Shown: positions 23,052-36,939 of the stretch, piece after piece
Layout: each line of letters starts with the position of its first letter
Position numbering within the stretch: the stretch's first letter is position 1
DNA from: Zoroaster sp. YZ-2022
Lineage: Eukaryota > Echinodermata > Asteroidea > Forcipulatida > Zoroasteridae
DNA length: 64,000 nucleotides
Direction of reading: 5' to 3'
NCBI GenBank assembly: GCA_029582265.1
Contig: CM055819.1
Span: 36,029,288 to 36,093,287, forward strand
Notes under the pieces: model-generated
Told to the model about the DNA's origin: nothing
The model's input: only the letters and a program-made list of their open reading frames with translations
The model's database searches: none
Position numbers and translations under genes: made by a program

Positions 23052-26000
23052 ATGGTGTATATGAGAGTTGTGAGTCGTTCTGAGTCCAAGTTGCATCTAG
23101 CAAGGAGTCCTGGGCTGAGATCATGGGCCACATTTATTGGTGAGTTTTGCAGTTTGGCCCCGCCTACAGTACTAACTACCCTGACAGTGACAGTGCATAG
23201 TACTGCTACTGGGTAACTGGTAGTGGAGGCCACTGGCAACATGGCTTGGAGCATGGAGGAAGAAAACAGTTGGCCTGAATGGGTTGTTTTAAAAATTGCA
23301 CTGATTGTAGGAGGGTTAAAAGATGATAGAGTACACAATTCAGGAAAGGAAAGTGTAGTCAAGTTAGGATTGGAAAGGATATTTTGGGAGATTTTGAACA
23401 ATAGTATGCATCCAATGACAATGTTGAGATGTTGGCCATTTTGTGGTGGTTGGGTTTGACAAGGTGGTTGGATTCCTTTACTGTTATGCATTATTATAGT
23501 TTTATTGTTAGTTTTAGTTTGCACAAGCAGTTCACAACAACTAGTGACTACATGCAATTCATTTATCATAAATAATTGACATTATTGTTAAAGTGCTGTG
23601 TACATAGTATGCTGCCCTCTAGTGGCTCAAGTGTTCCATTGTATTTTTTAGTAGAGGCCAGTATGTCAACATTTTGGATCCAATTGGATTTTCGTGCCAA
23701 AATGGATTTTTGGGGGCAAACTTTTTCAATCTTGAAATGCTGAATTAAAAAAAATAGGGTGCCATTTTTTCTTTGGCATTATGTTGGCGATATGCTGAGG
23801 GATGGTCGGTGGCACATCAAAATAATTACACAACAAAACCAATTTCAACACCACTTTTTATTAGGACATCCTATAAATAAAATCCTCTTTTTTTACATCG
23901 TGTTTGCACACTCCAGTGCAGACATAAAACCACTTAAGGTCCCACTAATCCAATTACTGTGAACAATAGGCAAACATTCCATCCTGAGCAGCTAGTTTGA
24001 TACTTATTTGTAACATCGTGCGCAGCCAGTCTGTTGAGTCTTTAATAATGAATGGATACAATGTATCACAAACAGTTTGACAAAAGTGTATGGAATCACA
24101 GTACAGGAAACATCGTTAACCAATCAGGATACAGCTTACACAAAGCGCAAGGGAGCGTATACATAATGGCTGCGGCCGTGTCACTGAGAAAACTGACTAG
24201 TTTTGGCGTGATTTCAGGTAAATAAAACTTCGTGTCTTTTGCGCACGCGTGCGAATCAGTTTTGCAGAGAAGTTCACAGAAAGGTGAAAAAATATTTTTG
24301 GTCATCCGGTGAAAAGTAGCCGGCAAAAACCTGCCGCAGGCGGCGATTTGTCAGTGACCGGCTACTTTGAGAGCCCTGCCCTCTACAAAGCGTGGTGCAA
24401 ACTTTAGCTCTTTGAACATTTTATATTAGTTTGTTAGTAAGTTAAATTAATTTAAAAAGTCAAAAATGGCCCTTTAAAATTCTAAATTCAAGGCCTTGGC
24501 CCTACATATTAATAAAACATAAGAGGGTTTAAGACTCAGTATATTGCATTAAATGCAAAATAACAATGTTTAAGTGGTCAGAAAGTCAAATATTTGGGGA
24601 CAATAATTATGTCCAAATTGGTGTCCATTTTGAAATTCAATATGGCGGCCGAAGATGCCAATGAAAAAAATGGCACCCTATTTTTTGGAATTCAAGTTTG
24701 AATTCATATCAAGTTTGACAAAGTTAGGTAATAAAATCCATTTTGGCAGGAAAATCAAGCTGGAAAACGTAACAGCCTGGACTGTTTGTAATGAAAAATG
24801 ATATTTTGTTTGTTGGTACAGGTATAATTTCCATCGGCTTAGGACTGGTGATTTATTCCAACGAAGGAATGCTGATGAAACTCTTCTGGTTGTTCTGTAC
24901 CATCTTTGTGGCTGTGTCTTCTCTAGAGGATTGGGAGGTCGGTCAACCCATGAAGAATCTCAGGGGGAAAAAAAAAAAAAAAAAAAAAAAAAACATTTAG
25001 TTCAAGGAGTCACACTAATTAAAAGATTTAAAGCAGTCAGTGTACATGGGCGATACACAGGCGATACAACTTCTGTCCTAAATTGATAATGTTTCCTTTG
25101 CCAAAAACAAATCACCTTAATAGAAAATGTAGAAGTATTTCATCCTTTGCCCTAACCCCAAATTCAGCACTGTTGGAAACTGGTACTTTCACCTCTTCTA
25201 AGTGGGAACAATTTCTACAGTACAGGCCATAAGTGCTGAATATGAAAGATCAACAAAAATGCATGGTTTTGTTTTGAAGATAAGGGCATGTTTCCAAAAG
25301 TGCACTGATGGATTTTGGAGGATTCAGGAAGGTTCCTAGTCAGGGTGCCTAGGGGTTAGGGTTCAGGAAGGTTCCTAGTCAGGGTGCCTAGGGGTTAGGG
25401 TTTAAAGACAAAAAAAAAAACCTCTCCGGTTTCTAGTCTCCATCTCAGACCCACGCATCAGCATTTTTAGTTTTCCTTTTTTTTCTTTTTTTTTCTATCA
25501 AACAATGTCCAATTGCAGCCCAACGTTGCTGGATCGATTAGTATTCTACTTTTTCACATAGGGGGGATGAACATTTGTCTGATATGTGAGGTCTCTCTTA
25601 ACCATAGAATTTGGTCTGGTTCCAATAACAGACAAAAGTGTGTCAATCGCACCCGTTTTATTATTCTTTTCAGGAGTGCATTATTGACAGGAATTCATTG
25701 CAGATCAGATTGGACAGAGATCGACTGATGGAACGAATAGCCATGCCTTTCCAGAAAGCAAGGAGTGGTAAGTTTGTCAAATGACTACATAGATTTCTCC
25801 AAGTAACCAAAAGTTGGTTATATTTTATTTGATTGGGTTCCTGGTTAAGTGGAATGTGTACCTTGTGGTAATTACAAACTTACTGAATTGGAATCAAAAA
25901 TCTTAATTAACCCTAACCGAGGGGATTGAGGATTTCTGTGGGGGCCCACGGATGTGGGTTTTTCCCTTTTCTTTTTCTTTTATTTTGAGGATTTTTTTGT

Positions 26001-29000
26001 GGCGGCCACCTGGGGGAACTGAAAAAAAAAAAATTGGGGGGCATGTGCCCCCAGGCCCCGATGGCTCGCCGCTGCCCCCTAGGCATTTTTGCTAGGAACC
26101 ATACCAAATCCTCCAAAATCCACCAACGTGCAGTAAAAAGGTAATTATTGGACTTGGATGGAATTGGTACTGTAGCAAATGCAAATCATCCATGGCTTGG
26201 CTATTCGCTCGGCGCACATCGTAGCCCTTTAGCAGTGAATTTGCACCCAGTGTCTTGATGATAACCACTTTGGTGTCATGTGAGCGTTGTGCGTACACTT
26301 TATGTGCATATGTTATGGTACTACATACTAGATATTCCACGCGTATGCACATCAACTGCAAAAATACACAAAAGCATAGCAACTGTCACTGCCCTTTAAT
26401 TTCACCACAGTGATCTAATAACGTATGCCTCAACGGTTCATGCAGCGGTGTGAATACACATGAGTCAACAAAAAAAGCAGCGGGGTGGGTTTGATGGATT
26501 TGGTACACATGGCTACATGCTCTATTAAGCTGGGCTATACTGTGGAGTACTGAATCCACAAAGCAGCCGGTGGAGTTTGATGGATTTGGTACACATGGCT
26601 ACATGCTCTGATTCGCTGGGCTATACTGTGGAGTACTGAATCCAACAAAAAGCAGCGGTGGAGTTTGATGGATTTGGTACACATGGCTACATGCTCTATT
26701 CGCTGGGCTATACTGTGGGTACTGAATCCAACAAAAAGCAGCCGGGTGGGTTTGATGGATTTGGTACACATGGCTACATGCTCTATTAGCTGGGCTATAC
26801 TGTGGAGTACTGAATCCAGCAAAAGCGCGGTGGAGTTTGATGGATTTGGTACACATAGCTACATGCTCTATTCGCTGGGCTATACTGTAGAGTACTGAAT
26901 CCACCAAAAGCAGCCGTGGAGTTTGATGGATTTGGTACACATGGCTACATGCTCTATTAAACTGGGCTATACTGTGAGTACTGAATCCACCAAAAGCAGC
27001 GGTGGAGTTTGATGGATTTGGTACACATGGCTACATGCTCTATTAGCTGGGCTATACTGTGGAGTACTGAATCCAGCAAAAAAAGCGGTGGGAGTTTGAT
27101 GGATTTGGTACACATGGCTACATGCTCTATTCGCTGGGCTATACTGTGGAGTACTGAATCCACCAAAAGCAGCGGTGGAGTTTGATGGTTGGTACACATG
27201 GCTACATGCTCTATTCGCTGGGCTATACTGTGGAGTACTGAATCCAACAAAAGCAGCGGTGGAGTTTGATGGATTTGGTACACATGACTACATGCTCTAT
27301 TAGCTGGGCTATACTGTGAGTACTGAATCCACCAAAAGCAGCCCGGTGGAGTTTGATGGATTTGGTACACATGGCTACATGCTCTATTAGCTGGGCTATA
27401 CTGTGGAGTACTGAATCCACCAAAAGCAGCCGTGGAGTTTGATGGACTTTGGTACACATGGCTACATGCTGCTCTATTAAGCTGGGCTATACTGTGAGTA
27501 CTGAATCCAACAAAAGCAGCGGTGGAGTTTGATGGATTTGGTACACATGGCTACATGCTCTCATTCGGGCTGGGGCTATACTGTGAGTACTGAATCCACC
27601 AAAGCAGCCCCGGTGAGTTTGATGGATTTGGTACACATGGCTACATGCTCTATTGGCTGGGCTATATGTGAGTACTGAATCCACCAAAAGCAGCGGTGGA
27701 GTTTGATGGATTTGGTACACACATGGCTACATGCTCTATTAGCTGGGCTATACTGTGGAGTACTGAATCCAACAAAAGCAGCCGGTGGAGTTTGATGGAT
27801 TTGGTACACATGACTGTCTCTGTTAAGCTGGGCTATACTGTGGAGTACTGAATCCAACAAAAGCAGCCGGTGGAGTTTGATGGATTTGGTACACATATTA
27901 CTGTCTCTATTAAGCTGGGCTATACTGTGGAGATACTGAATCCACCAAAAGCAGCCGGTGGAGTTTGATGGATTTGGTACACATGGCTACATACTCTATT
28001 CGCTGGGCTATACTGGAGTACTGAATCCAACAAAGCAGCCGGTGGAGTTTGATGGATTTGGTACACATTCTTATGCTCTATTCGCTGGGCTATACTGTGG
28101 AGTACTGAATCCCAACAAAAGCGGCCGGTGGGTTTGATGGTTGGTACACATGGCTACATGCTCTATTAAGCTGGAGCTATACTGTGGAGTACTGAATCCA
28201 CCAAAAGCAGCCCGGTGGAGTTTGATGGATTTGGTACACATGGCTACATGCTCTGATCGCTGGGCTATACTGTGGAGTACTGAATCCAACAAAAGCAGCG
28301 GTGGAGTTTGATGGATTTGGTACACATGGCTACATGCTCTATTAGCTGGGCTATACTGTGGAGTACTGAATCACCAAAAGCAGCCGGTGGAGTTTGATGG
28401 ATTTGGTACACATGGCTACATGCTCTATTCGCTGGGCTATATCAGAGTACTGAATCCACCAAAAGCAGCCGGTGGAGTTTGATGGATTTGGTACACATGG
28501 CTACATGCTCTATTCGCTGGGCTATACTGTGGAGTACTGAATCCAACAAAAGCAGCCGTGGAGTTTGATGGATTTGGTACACATGGCTCATGCTCTGTTC
28601 GCTGGGCTATACTGTGGAGTACTGAATCCCAACAAAAGCAGCGGTGGGTTTGATGGATTTGGTACACATGTTCATGCTCTATTCGCTGGGCTATACTGTG
28701 GAGTACTGGAATCCCACAAAAGCAGCCGGGTGGAGTTTGGATGGTTGGTACACATGGCTACATGCTCTGATTCGCTGGGCCATACTGTGGAGTACTGAAT
28801 CCAACAAAAGCAGCCGGTGGAGTTTGATGGATTTGGTACACATGGCTACATGCTCTATTCACTGGGCTATATCAGGAGTACTGAATCATCAAAAGCAGCC
28901 GGGGTGGAGTTTGATGGATTTGGTACACCACATGGCTACATGCTCTATTGGCTGGCTATACTGTGGAGTACTGAATCCAACAAAAGCAGCCGGTGGAGTT

Positions 29001-32000
29001 TGATGGTTTGGTACACATGGCTACATGCTCTATTTAAGCTGGAGCTATACTGTGGAGTACTGAATCCACCACCAAAAGCAGCCGGTGGAGTTTGATGGAT
29101 TTGGTATGAATGGCTACATGCTCATTCGCTGGGCTATACTGTGGAGTACTGAATCCACCAAAAGCAGCCGGTGGAGTTTGATGGATTTGGTACACATGGC
29201 TACATGCTCTATTAAGCTGGGCTATACTGTGGAGTACTGAATCCACCAAAAGCAGCTGGTGGAGTTTGATGGATTTGGTACACATGCAGCTACATGCTCT
29301 ATTCGCCGGGCTATACTGTGGAGTACTGAATCCAACAAAAGCAGCCGGTGGAGTTTGATGGATTTGGTACACTGCCACATGCTCTATTAAGCTGGGCTAT
29401 ATTGTGAGTACTGAATCCATCAAAGCAGCCGGTGAGTTTGATGGATTTGGTACACATGGCTACATGCTCTATTCGCTGGGCTATACTGTGAGTACTGAAT
29501 CAACAAAAGCAGCGGTGGAGTTTGATGGATTTGGTACACCTGCAGCTACATGCTCTATTAAGCTGGGCTATATTGTGGAGTACTGAATCCATCAAAAGCA
29601 GCCGGTGGAGTTTTGATGGATTTGGTACACATGGCTGCATGCTCTATTCGCTGGGCTATACTGTGGGTACTGAATCCATCAAAAAGCAGCCGGTGGAGTT
29701 TGATGGATTTGGTACACATGGCTACATGCTCTATTCGCTGGGCTATGCTGGAGTACTGAATCCAACAAAAGCAGCCGGTGGAGTTTGATGGATTTGGAAC
29801 ATGGCTACATGCTCTATTCGCTGGACTATACTGTGGAGTACTGAATCCAACAATGATAAGGTCATATTGCCATTGCTGCTGCATAAATGAGCCAGTAAGT
29901 TGCAGTCACTTAAACTAGGACATCGATTCCATGCCCTGTTAAAAGTCTGCTCTGATCGTGATTATACTGTCCCTTTAAAGGGAAGGTAAAGCTTGATCAT
30001 TTCATCTCGCTAGTATTTTTCAAGCCATATATTTTAGAACATATAAAAGTTTCATCACAATGGATGCTCACATTTTTGAGAAAACAACAAGAAACTGTTA
30101 TATGGATGACAGCTTTGGTAAATTGACATAACTCCTCGCCCTTAACCCAAACCTTCCCAAATCCTCCAAATCCTCTTTTCCAAAGTGAGCGATTTTTGAA
30201 GGATTGAGGTTATGCTACATGCTCTTTGCTAAAGTGAAGGATTTTGGAGGATTGAGGTTATTAGGCATACTTGCCTTTCCATGGTACATGTACATCCATG
30301 TTTGTTGTAGTGATTGCAAGGTCAGCGCTTGGGGTCAGTGGACACTGTTTATTGCTCCATGCAATGCAGGGAGGGTCCCTGGCCATGTACATGTATCACA
30401 GATTAGAAACATGTGTGCATACATGTCATGTGCTTGCTTTACTACTGAAGGATTTTGGAGGATTCAGGTTATGTGTAAGCAGCTGGGCCTAGGGAGTAAG
30501 GAAGGATTCAGGTTATGTGTGTAAGCAAATGGGCCTAGGGAGTTAGGAAGGATTCAGGTTATGTGTAAGCAAATGGGCCTAGGGAGTTAGGAAGGATTCA
30601 GGTTATGTGTAAAGCAAATGGGCCTAGGGAGTTGTGAAGGGATTCAGGTTTGTGTAAGAAAATGGGCCCAGGGAGTTGGAAGGATTCAGGTTATGTGTCA
30701 TAAATGGCCTAGGGGGTTAGGAAGGATTCAGGTTATGTGTAAGCAAATGGGCCTGGGAGTTAGGAAGGATTCAGGTTATGTGTAAAGCAAATGGGCCTAG
30801 GGAGTTAGGAAGGATTCAGGTTATGTGTAAGCAAATGGGCCTAGGGAGTTAGGGAGGATTCAGGTTATGTGTAAGCAAATGGGCCTAGGGAGTTAGGGAA
30901 GGATTCAGGTTATGTGTAAGCAAATGGGCCTAGGGAGTTAGGGAAGGATTCAGGTTATGTGTAAGCAAATGGGCCTAGGGAGTTAGGGAAGGATTCAGGT
31001 TATGTGTAAGCAAATGGGCCTAGGAGTTAGGGGAAGGATTCCAGGTTATGTGTAAGCAAATGGGCCTAGGGAGTTAGGGAGGATTCAGGTTATGTGTTAG
31101 CAAATGGGCCTAGGGAGTTAGGAAGGATTCAGGTTATGTGTAAAGCAAATGGGCCTAGGGAGTTAGGAAGGATTCAGGTTATGTGTAAGCAAATGGGCCT
31201 AGGGAGTTAGGAAGGATTCAGGTTATGTGTAAGCAAATGGGCCTAGGGAGTTAGGAAGGATTCAGGTTATGTGTAAGCAAATGGGCCTAAGTTAGGAAGG
31301 ATTCAGGTTATGTAAGCAAATGGGCCTAGGGAGTTAGGAAGGATTCAGGTTATGTGTGGCAAATGGGCCTAGGGAGTTAGGAAGGATTCAGGTTATGTGT
31401 AAGCAAATGGGCCTAGGGAGTTAGGAAGGATTCAGGTTATGTGTAAGCAAATGGGCCTAGGGAGTTAGGAAGGATTCAGGTTATGTGTAAGCAAATGGGC
31501 CTAGGGAGTTAGGAAGGATTCAGGTTATGTGTGTAAGCAAATGGGCCTAGGGAGTTAGGAAGGATTCAAGTTATGTGTAAGCAAATGGGCTAGGGAGTTA
31601 GGAAGGATTCAGGTTATGTGTAAGCAAAATGGCTCGGGGAGTTAGGAAGGATTCAGGTTATGTGTAAGCAAATGGGCCTAGGGAGTTAGGGGAGGATTCA
31701 GGTTATCTGTGGCAAATGGGCCTAGGGAGTTAGGAAGGATTCAGGTTATGTGTAAGCAAATGGAGCCTCGGGAGTTAGGAAGGATTCAGGTTATGTAAAC
31801 AAATGGGCCTAGGGAGTTAGGAAGGATTCAGGTTATGTGTAAGCAAATGGGCCTAGGAGTTAGGAAGGATTCAGGTTATGTAAGCAAATGGGCCTAGGGA
31901 GTTAGGAAGGATTCAGGTTATGTGAAAAAAATAAGGCCAATGGAGTTAGGAAGGATTCAGGTTATGTGTAAGCAAATGGGCCTAGGGAGTTAGGAAGGAT

Positions 32001-35000
32001 TCAGGTTATGTGTAAGCAGATGGGCCTAGGGGTTAGGAAGGATTCAGGTTATGTGTGTAAGCAAATGGGCCTAGGGAGTTAGGGAAGGATTCAGGTTATG
32101 TGTAAGCAAAATGGGCCTAGGGAGTTAGGAAGGATTCAGGTTATGTGTAAGCAAATGGGCCTAGGGAGTTATGAAGGATTCAGGTTATGTGTAAGCAAAT
32201 GGGCCTAGGGAGTTAGGAAGGATTCAGGTTATGTGTAAGCAAATGGGCCTAGGGAGTTACATGTAGGAAGGATTCAGGTTATGTGTAGCAAATGGGCCTA
32301 GGGGTTATGAAGGATTCAGGTTATGTGTAAGCAAAATGGGCCTAGGAGTTAGGAAGGATTCAGGTTGTGTGTAAGCAAATGGGCCCTAGGGAGTTAGGAA
32401 GGATTCAGGTTATGTGTAAGCAAATGGGCCTAGGGAGTTAGGAAGGATTCAGGTTATGTGTAAGCAAATGGGCCTAGGGAGTTACATGTAGGAAGGATTC
32501 AGGTTATGTGTAAGCAAATGGGCCTAGGGAGTTATGAAGGATTCAGGTTATGTGTAAGCAAATGGGCCTAGGGAGTTAGGAAGGATTCAGGTTATGTGTA
32601 AGCAAATGGGCCTAGGGAGTTAGGAAGGATTCAGGTTATGTGTAAGCAAATGGGCCTCGGGAGTTAGGAAGGATTCAGGTTATGCGTAAGCAAATGGGCC
32701 TAGGGAGTTAGGGAGGATTCAGGTTATGCGTAAGCAAATGGGCCTAGGGAGTTAGGAAGGATTCAGGTTATGTGTAAGCAAATGGGCCTAGGGAGTTAGG
32801 AAGGATTCAGGTTATGTGTAAGCAAATGGGCCTAGGGAGTTAGGAAGGATTCAGGTTATGTGTAAGCAAATGGGCCTAGGGAGTTAGGAAGGATTCAGGT
32901 TATGTGTAAGCAAATGGGCCTAGGGAGTTAGGAAGATTCAGGTTATGTGTAAGCAAATGGGCCTAGGGAGTTAGGAAGGATTCAGGTTATGTGTAAGCAA
33001 ATGGGCCTAGGGAGTTAGGAAGGATTCAGGTTATGTGTAAGCAAATGGGCCTAGGAGTTAGGAAGGATTCCGGTTATGTGTAGCAAATGGGCCTAGGGAG
33101 TTAGGAAGGATTCAGGTTATGTGTAAGCAAATGGGCCTAGGGAGTTAGGAAGGATTCAGGTTATGTGTAAGCAAATGGGCCTAGGGAGTTAGGAAGGATT
33201 CAGGTTATGTGTAAGCAAATGGGCCTAGGGGAGTTAGGAAGGATTCAGGTTATGTGTAAGCAAATGGGCCTAGGGAGTTAGGAAGGATTCAGGTTATGTG
33301 TAAGCAAATGGGCCTAGGGAGTTAGGAAGGATTCAGGTTATGTGTAAGCAAATGGGCATAGGGAGTTAGGAAGGATTCAGGTTATGTGTAAGCAAATGGG
33401 CCTAGGGAGTTAGGAAGGATTCAGGTTATGTGTAAGCAAATGGGCCCTAGGGGAGTTAGGAAGGATTCAGGTTATGTGTAAGCAAATGGGCCTAGGGAGT
33501 TAGGAAGGGGCCTAGGGAGTTAGGGCTAATTTGATAATCTGGTAATTACCAATTTTGTACCTTCCCTTTAACCCATTCAGAGGAAGAACTTGTAATAAAT
33601 ATTGAATAATCGTCATATATTTGTATTATTCTTGATATAGTTGTCCATGATATAAGTGAAGTTTGTAGCATTGAGGTGGAACATGACGACATCAAATTCT
33701 TGGTGAGCGGGCTACTTGCGTTTGTGTTACTGATGAACACAGGAATGGTGCTACCATTAACAGAGAAATGCACCTGGGTAATCCAAGGTGAAGAGGTCAA
33801 ATTGTTGCTGAGGGGATCAGCTTATTGTTTGGGTGTTAAAGATGTATCATCTCGTCTGCTCAGAGCAGTAAGGACTTATACAATTTTATTTCTTTAATGA
33901 CAAAAGGTCTTATCAGATTAATTAAGTGTATTACTGGTACATAATTAAGTACAAAGATAATGGGTCTTGAATGCTAAATATAAATTGTGAGTACTCCCAT
34001 TGTTAAATAAAACATCAATCCAAATAATACAATTTTCTTAACATAATGGAATTGCACGTAATTTATAAGCCTTATAAGTTCTTTCTGCTCACACATTGCA
34101 TGTATAGATCTTATAAGTCCTTTTTGCTCTGACCCGACGATCTGTGGTTTTGGTAATTTAACTGGCAATTTTTGTTTTTATCAGATCATTGTTAATTTTC
34201 TTTGAAAAAGGAAAATAAATAATTTGAAAATAAATATTTCACAAAATAATTGTGAAGAGCCACAGTTAATTTAAGGCAGGACCAATTTTGCTGGCATTTT
34301 TGGTTTTTAACGGATCATTGTGGATTTCCTTTTAAAATGGAAAACAAATATTTTGAAATTATGAGCAACAAATGAATTAAAGGCTGGACTCAATCATCAA
34401 TTTATTTTGGGATATACTTATTATAAAAATATGATTTGCACAATTATTGGACTGAAAATGGGTCATTTTAAGTCATTTTTAATTTTCATTTCCTTAAGTA
34501 AAATAGCATTATTCTGATGAAAAAGAACAAAAAAAACTACCAGTAAAAAAAGAAAAACAGTTGAACTATCTTAGGCAAGGAAATTCGTAGGAGAATGCAA
34601 GAGATTTATGTCAGATACTCCTTCAACTTTAAAGAAAGAAGAATGACAAAATGATTTCTGAGTTACATTCAGGTTTGATTAACCCTTACCTTTCCAAATC
34701 CTCCAAAATCCTCTTTTCTAAAGTGAAGGATTTTGAAGGATTGAGGTTACATGCTACATGCTCTTTGCTAAAGTGAAGGATTTTGGAGGATTGAGGTTAT
34801 TAGGCATACTTGCCTTTCCATGGTACATGTACATCCATGTTTGTTGTAGTGATTGCAAGGTCAGTGCTTGGGTCAGTGGACACTGTTTATTGCTCCATGC
34901 ATGCAGGGAGGGGTCCCTGGCTATGTACATGTATCACAGATTAGAAACACACGTGTGCATACATGTGCTTGCTTTACTACTGAAGGATTTTGGAGGATTC

Positions 35001-35295
35001 AGGTTATGTGTTTAAGCAAATTGGCCAAGAGAGTTTTTTGGGGGGCAGGGGAGTTATTTCCTCATTCGCTTATGATAAATCTTCAGAAAATTAAATGCAT
35101 TTTGTAAAGACAAAATCTACTTATTTTTAATTTTTCAGAGATCATCAGCAAATAGCAGATATGATTCTGGATTTCTTGAAGCAAGAGTTGAGTAAAAACC
35201 GTGAAACTAACCAAAGACTCGTCGGTGATGAAACGTATTCTTCATCTTCATCATCAGACACAGAAGAAGCTGTACAAAATGCACGTTCTAAGTAA
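23052..35295 (+). CDS. CYBC1: CYBC1/EROS cytochrome b-245 chaperone, copy B (five coding exons, frameshift in exon 4)
   Basis: Coding exons: 23052-23139, 24822-24937, 25674-25767, 33641-33787 and 35139-35295 (stop TAA), all with GT/AG borders. Intron phases agree (1, 0, 1, 2). With exon 4 read as in copy A the product is about 199 residues; human CYBC1 has 187. Recognition rests on the remembered human protein: N-terminal VYMRVVSRSESKLHLARSPG, the membrane segment GIISIGLGLVIYS, then FVAVSSLEDWE, VVHDISEV, and the acidic serine-rich tail SSSSSSDTEEA. Known family role: an ER membrane chaperone that stabilises the gp91phox/p22phox heterodimer of the phagocyte NADPH oxidase. In exon 4, relative to copy A, a net +3 change rewrites the FFGRGYFVV block and one C is missing near 33776, so the frame is lost before exon 5. 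I infer assembly error rather than true decay, because the surrounding intron is also indel-rich. Exon 2's donor (gtcggt) is weak. An AATAAA lies about 500 bp past the stop. Confidence 0.88.
23675..24775. mobile_element. 1.1-kb unit with imperfect inverted ends in CYBC1 intron 1
   Basis: gccaaaatggatttttgggg ... aatagggtgccattttttct at 23694-23775 is mirrored by 24660-24765 (aaatggcaccctattttttg ... aaatccattttggcagg). No coding content was found between. It ends about 50 bp before exon 2. Confidence 0.6.
25418..25625. mobile_element. Same MITE family, just upstream of CYBC1 exon 3
   Basis: ccggtttctagtctccatct, ctactttttcacatagg and tgaggtctctcttaaccata match the family in the opposite orientation. 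It ends about 50 bp before the exon 3 acceptor. Confidence 0.6.
25916..26090. mobile_element. G-rich MITE-like element (copy B)
   Basis: Shortened version of 205-415 with the same order of motifs and shorter poly-G runs. Confidence 0.65.
26480..29852 (+). repeat. 87-bp tandem array, copy B (about 39 units, indel-rich)
   Basis: Same unit and flanks as 812-1938, three times longer. Many units have single-base losses or gains (for example tactgtgagtac for tactgtggagtac), so no frame stays open for long. The first and last units match the edges of copy A. Confidence 0.97.
30445..33522 (+). repeat. 44-bp tandem array, copy B (about 69 units)
   Basis: Same 44-bp unit as 2637-3505 with frequent single-base indels, plus two units carrying an inserted acatgta (32257 and 32482). 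It ends in the same ggaaggggcctagggagtta junction as copy A. Confidence 0.97.
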
Positions 35296-35389
35296 TGCTT
35301 TGCTGGTTGTTTTTTTTTGGGAGGGGGGGGTGAATTTACTTCTTTTTATTTTTTGTGGGGTGGGGATAAGGGCCCCCCCCAAAAAAAAA

Positions 35390-35716
35390 AAAAGAAAGTC
35401 TTCTGTTTCTGGTCATAGGTCGGCTTCAAAATCGGTCGTGGACGCACATTATTTTTTATTTTTTATTTATTATTTTTATTTTTTTGCCAACCAGTGAAAT
35501 ATGTGATACATATATATGCATATTGGAGCCAAACCAAATTTCCCATACACAATGCACGGTGGTTAGGAGGCCTCACAAATCTGGCAAGCGTTCATATCCC
35601 TATGTGAAAAGTCACTTAAAACACAGTGCGCAGAATTCCAATCGATCTAGCAATTTTAGCTGCAGTTGGACGATAATCGTAGCCAAAAGAAAGAGGGAAA
35701 CTAAAAATGTCGACGC
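35390..35716. mobile_element. MITE with gtcttctgtttctggtcat end (copy B)
   Basis: Counterpart of 5371-5720; the inverted-repeat interior differs by small indels. Confidence 0.65.
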
Positions 35717-36045
35717 ACGGGTCTGAGGTGAAGGTCGTAATTTATTGTGTCTCCATGTAGACTTCACCAATCTGTGTTTTATTTTGAGAAAATAAATTAT
35801 TAGTCACTTTGTTATTAGTCACAAATATCTTATGGTCTCTCCAGGAAGTTAAACAAAAAATTAAATATCGAATTGCAGCTAGAGGGGGGTGGGACCCCTT
35901 GGACCCGCCCTGTGGATTCACCCTTGTGTTGCATGGAAATAATATTTTTATGCATACTATGTTTGTTTTCTTCTCATCTCCTCTTTAGTTTACCCTAGTT
36001 TGGTTATATAAGTGCCACTTGATGTGTACATGTAGATTGTGTAAT

Positions 36046-36398
36046 AATAATAATGTGTGGACTTATATAGCGCACGTATCCACCAACTAAGTGGTGCTCA
36101 AGGCGCATTATATTATTACCCCTGCTCATAAGGCTCATAAGGCTCATAAATCATTCCTGAAACCATCTCAGCTCCCTGGGGAGTATACAGCTCAATTGCT
36201 GCCATTACAGCGCATATAGGGCTAATCAACCAACTCTGCCCTCACAGGTACCCATTTAACCCCTGGGTGGAGAGAAGCAATTATGGTTAAGTGTCTTGCT
36301 CAAGGACACAAGTGTCACGGCCGGGATTCGAACCCACATTCTGCTGCTAACACCAGAACTTGATTCCGGTAAGCTAGACTGCTCGGCCACGACACTAC
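36046..36398 (-). mobile_element. tRNA-derived SINE, subtype B (copy B)
   Basis: Counterpart of 6046-6400 in the duplicated segment, with a shorter (ATT)n tail. Confidence 0.85.
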
Positions 36399-36939
36399 AA
36401 TAGTAAACATACAAATATGTACAACAAGTTCAACATCTGATCAGTATGCTATGTTTTTTGAGTAATGATTAATTTATTATAAATTAATACCAACTACCAT
36501 ATATCGGTAGAAATTATAAAACAAGGTTTTCATAGGCAGATGAAATTCTTGCGTCGGGTGATAAACAGTTGATTTTTAATTTTGCCCTGCTACTGACGTG
36601 TGTATAGCACTGCATACATGTACTCAGTGCTTTCCGAGTGTCTGTGGGAAAAGTACTTCACAGGCGACTCGGCCGGGATTCAAACCCACGACCTCCTGCT
36701 TACTGGTGTGAGCGTCTTAACCTCTCAACCACCGAGCTTGCCCGATGACGATTGGCTAGCTAGAATCCTATAAGGTTTTCATGAAAATATTGCATTATTT
36801 ACTGAAGAAACTTCCCGAAAACTCTGAACAGCTGTAACATTGTTATTGTAACGGCTAACAGTTTATCAAGTAAACCACAAAGAAATTGACAATATATGAT
36901 GGAAAAGCAAGTTTTGTCATGACAATTTGGATAATAATA

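Noticed and set aside
26535..29884. Many overlapping frames of 60-166 codons
   Set aside because: Same array in copy B; frames break at random indels.
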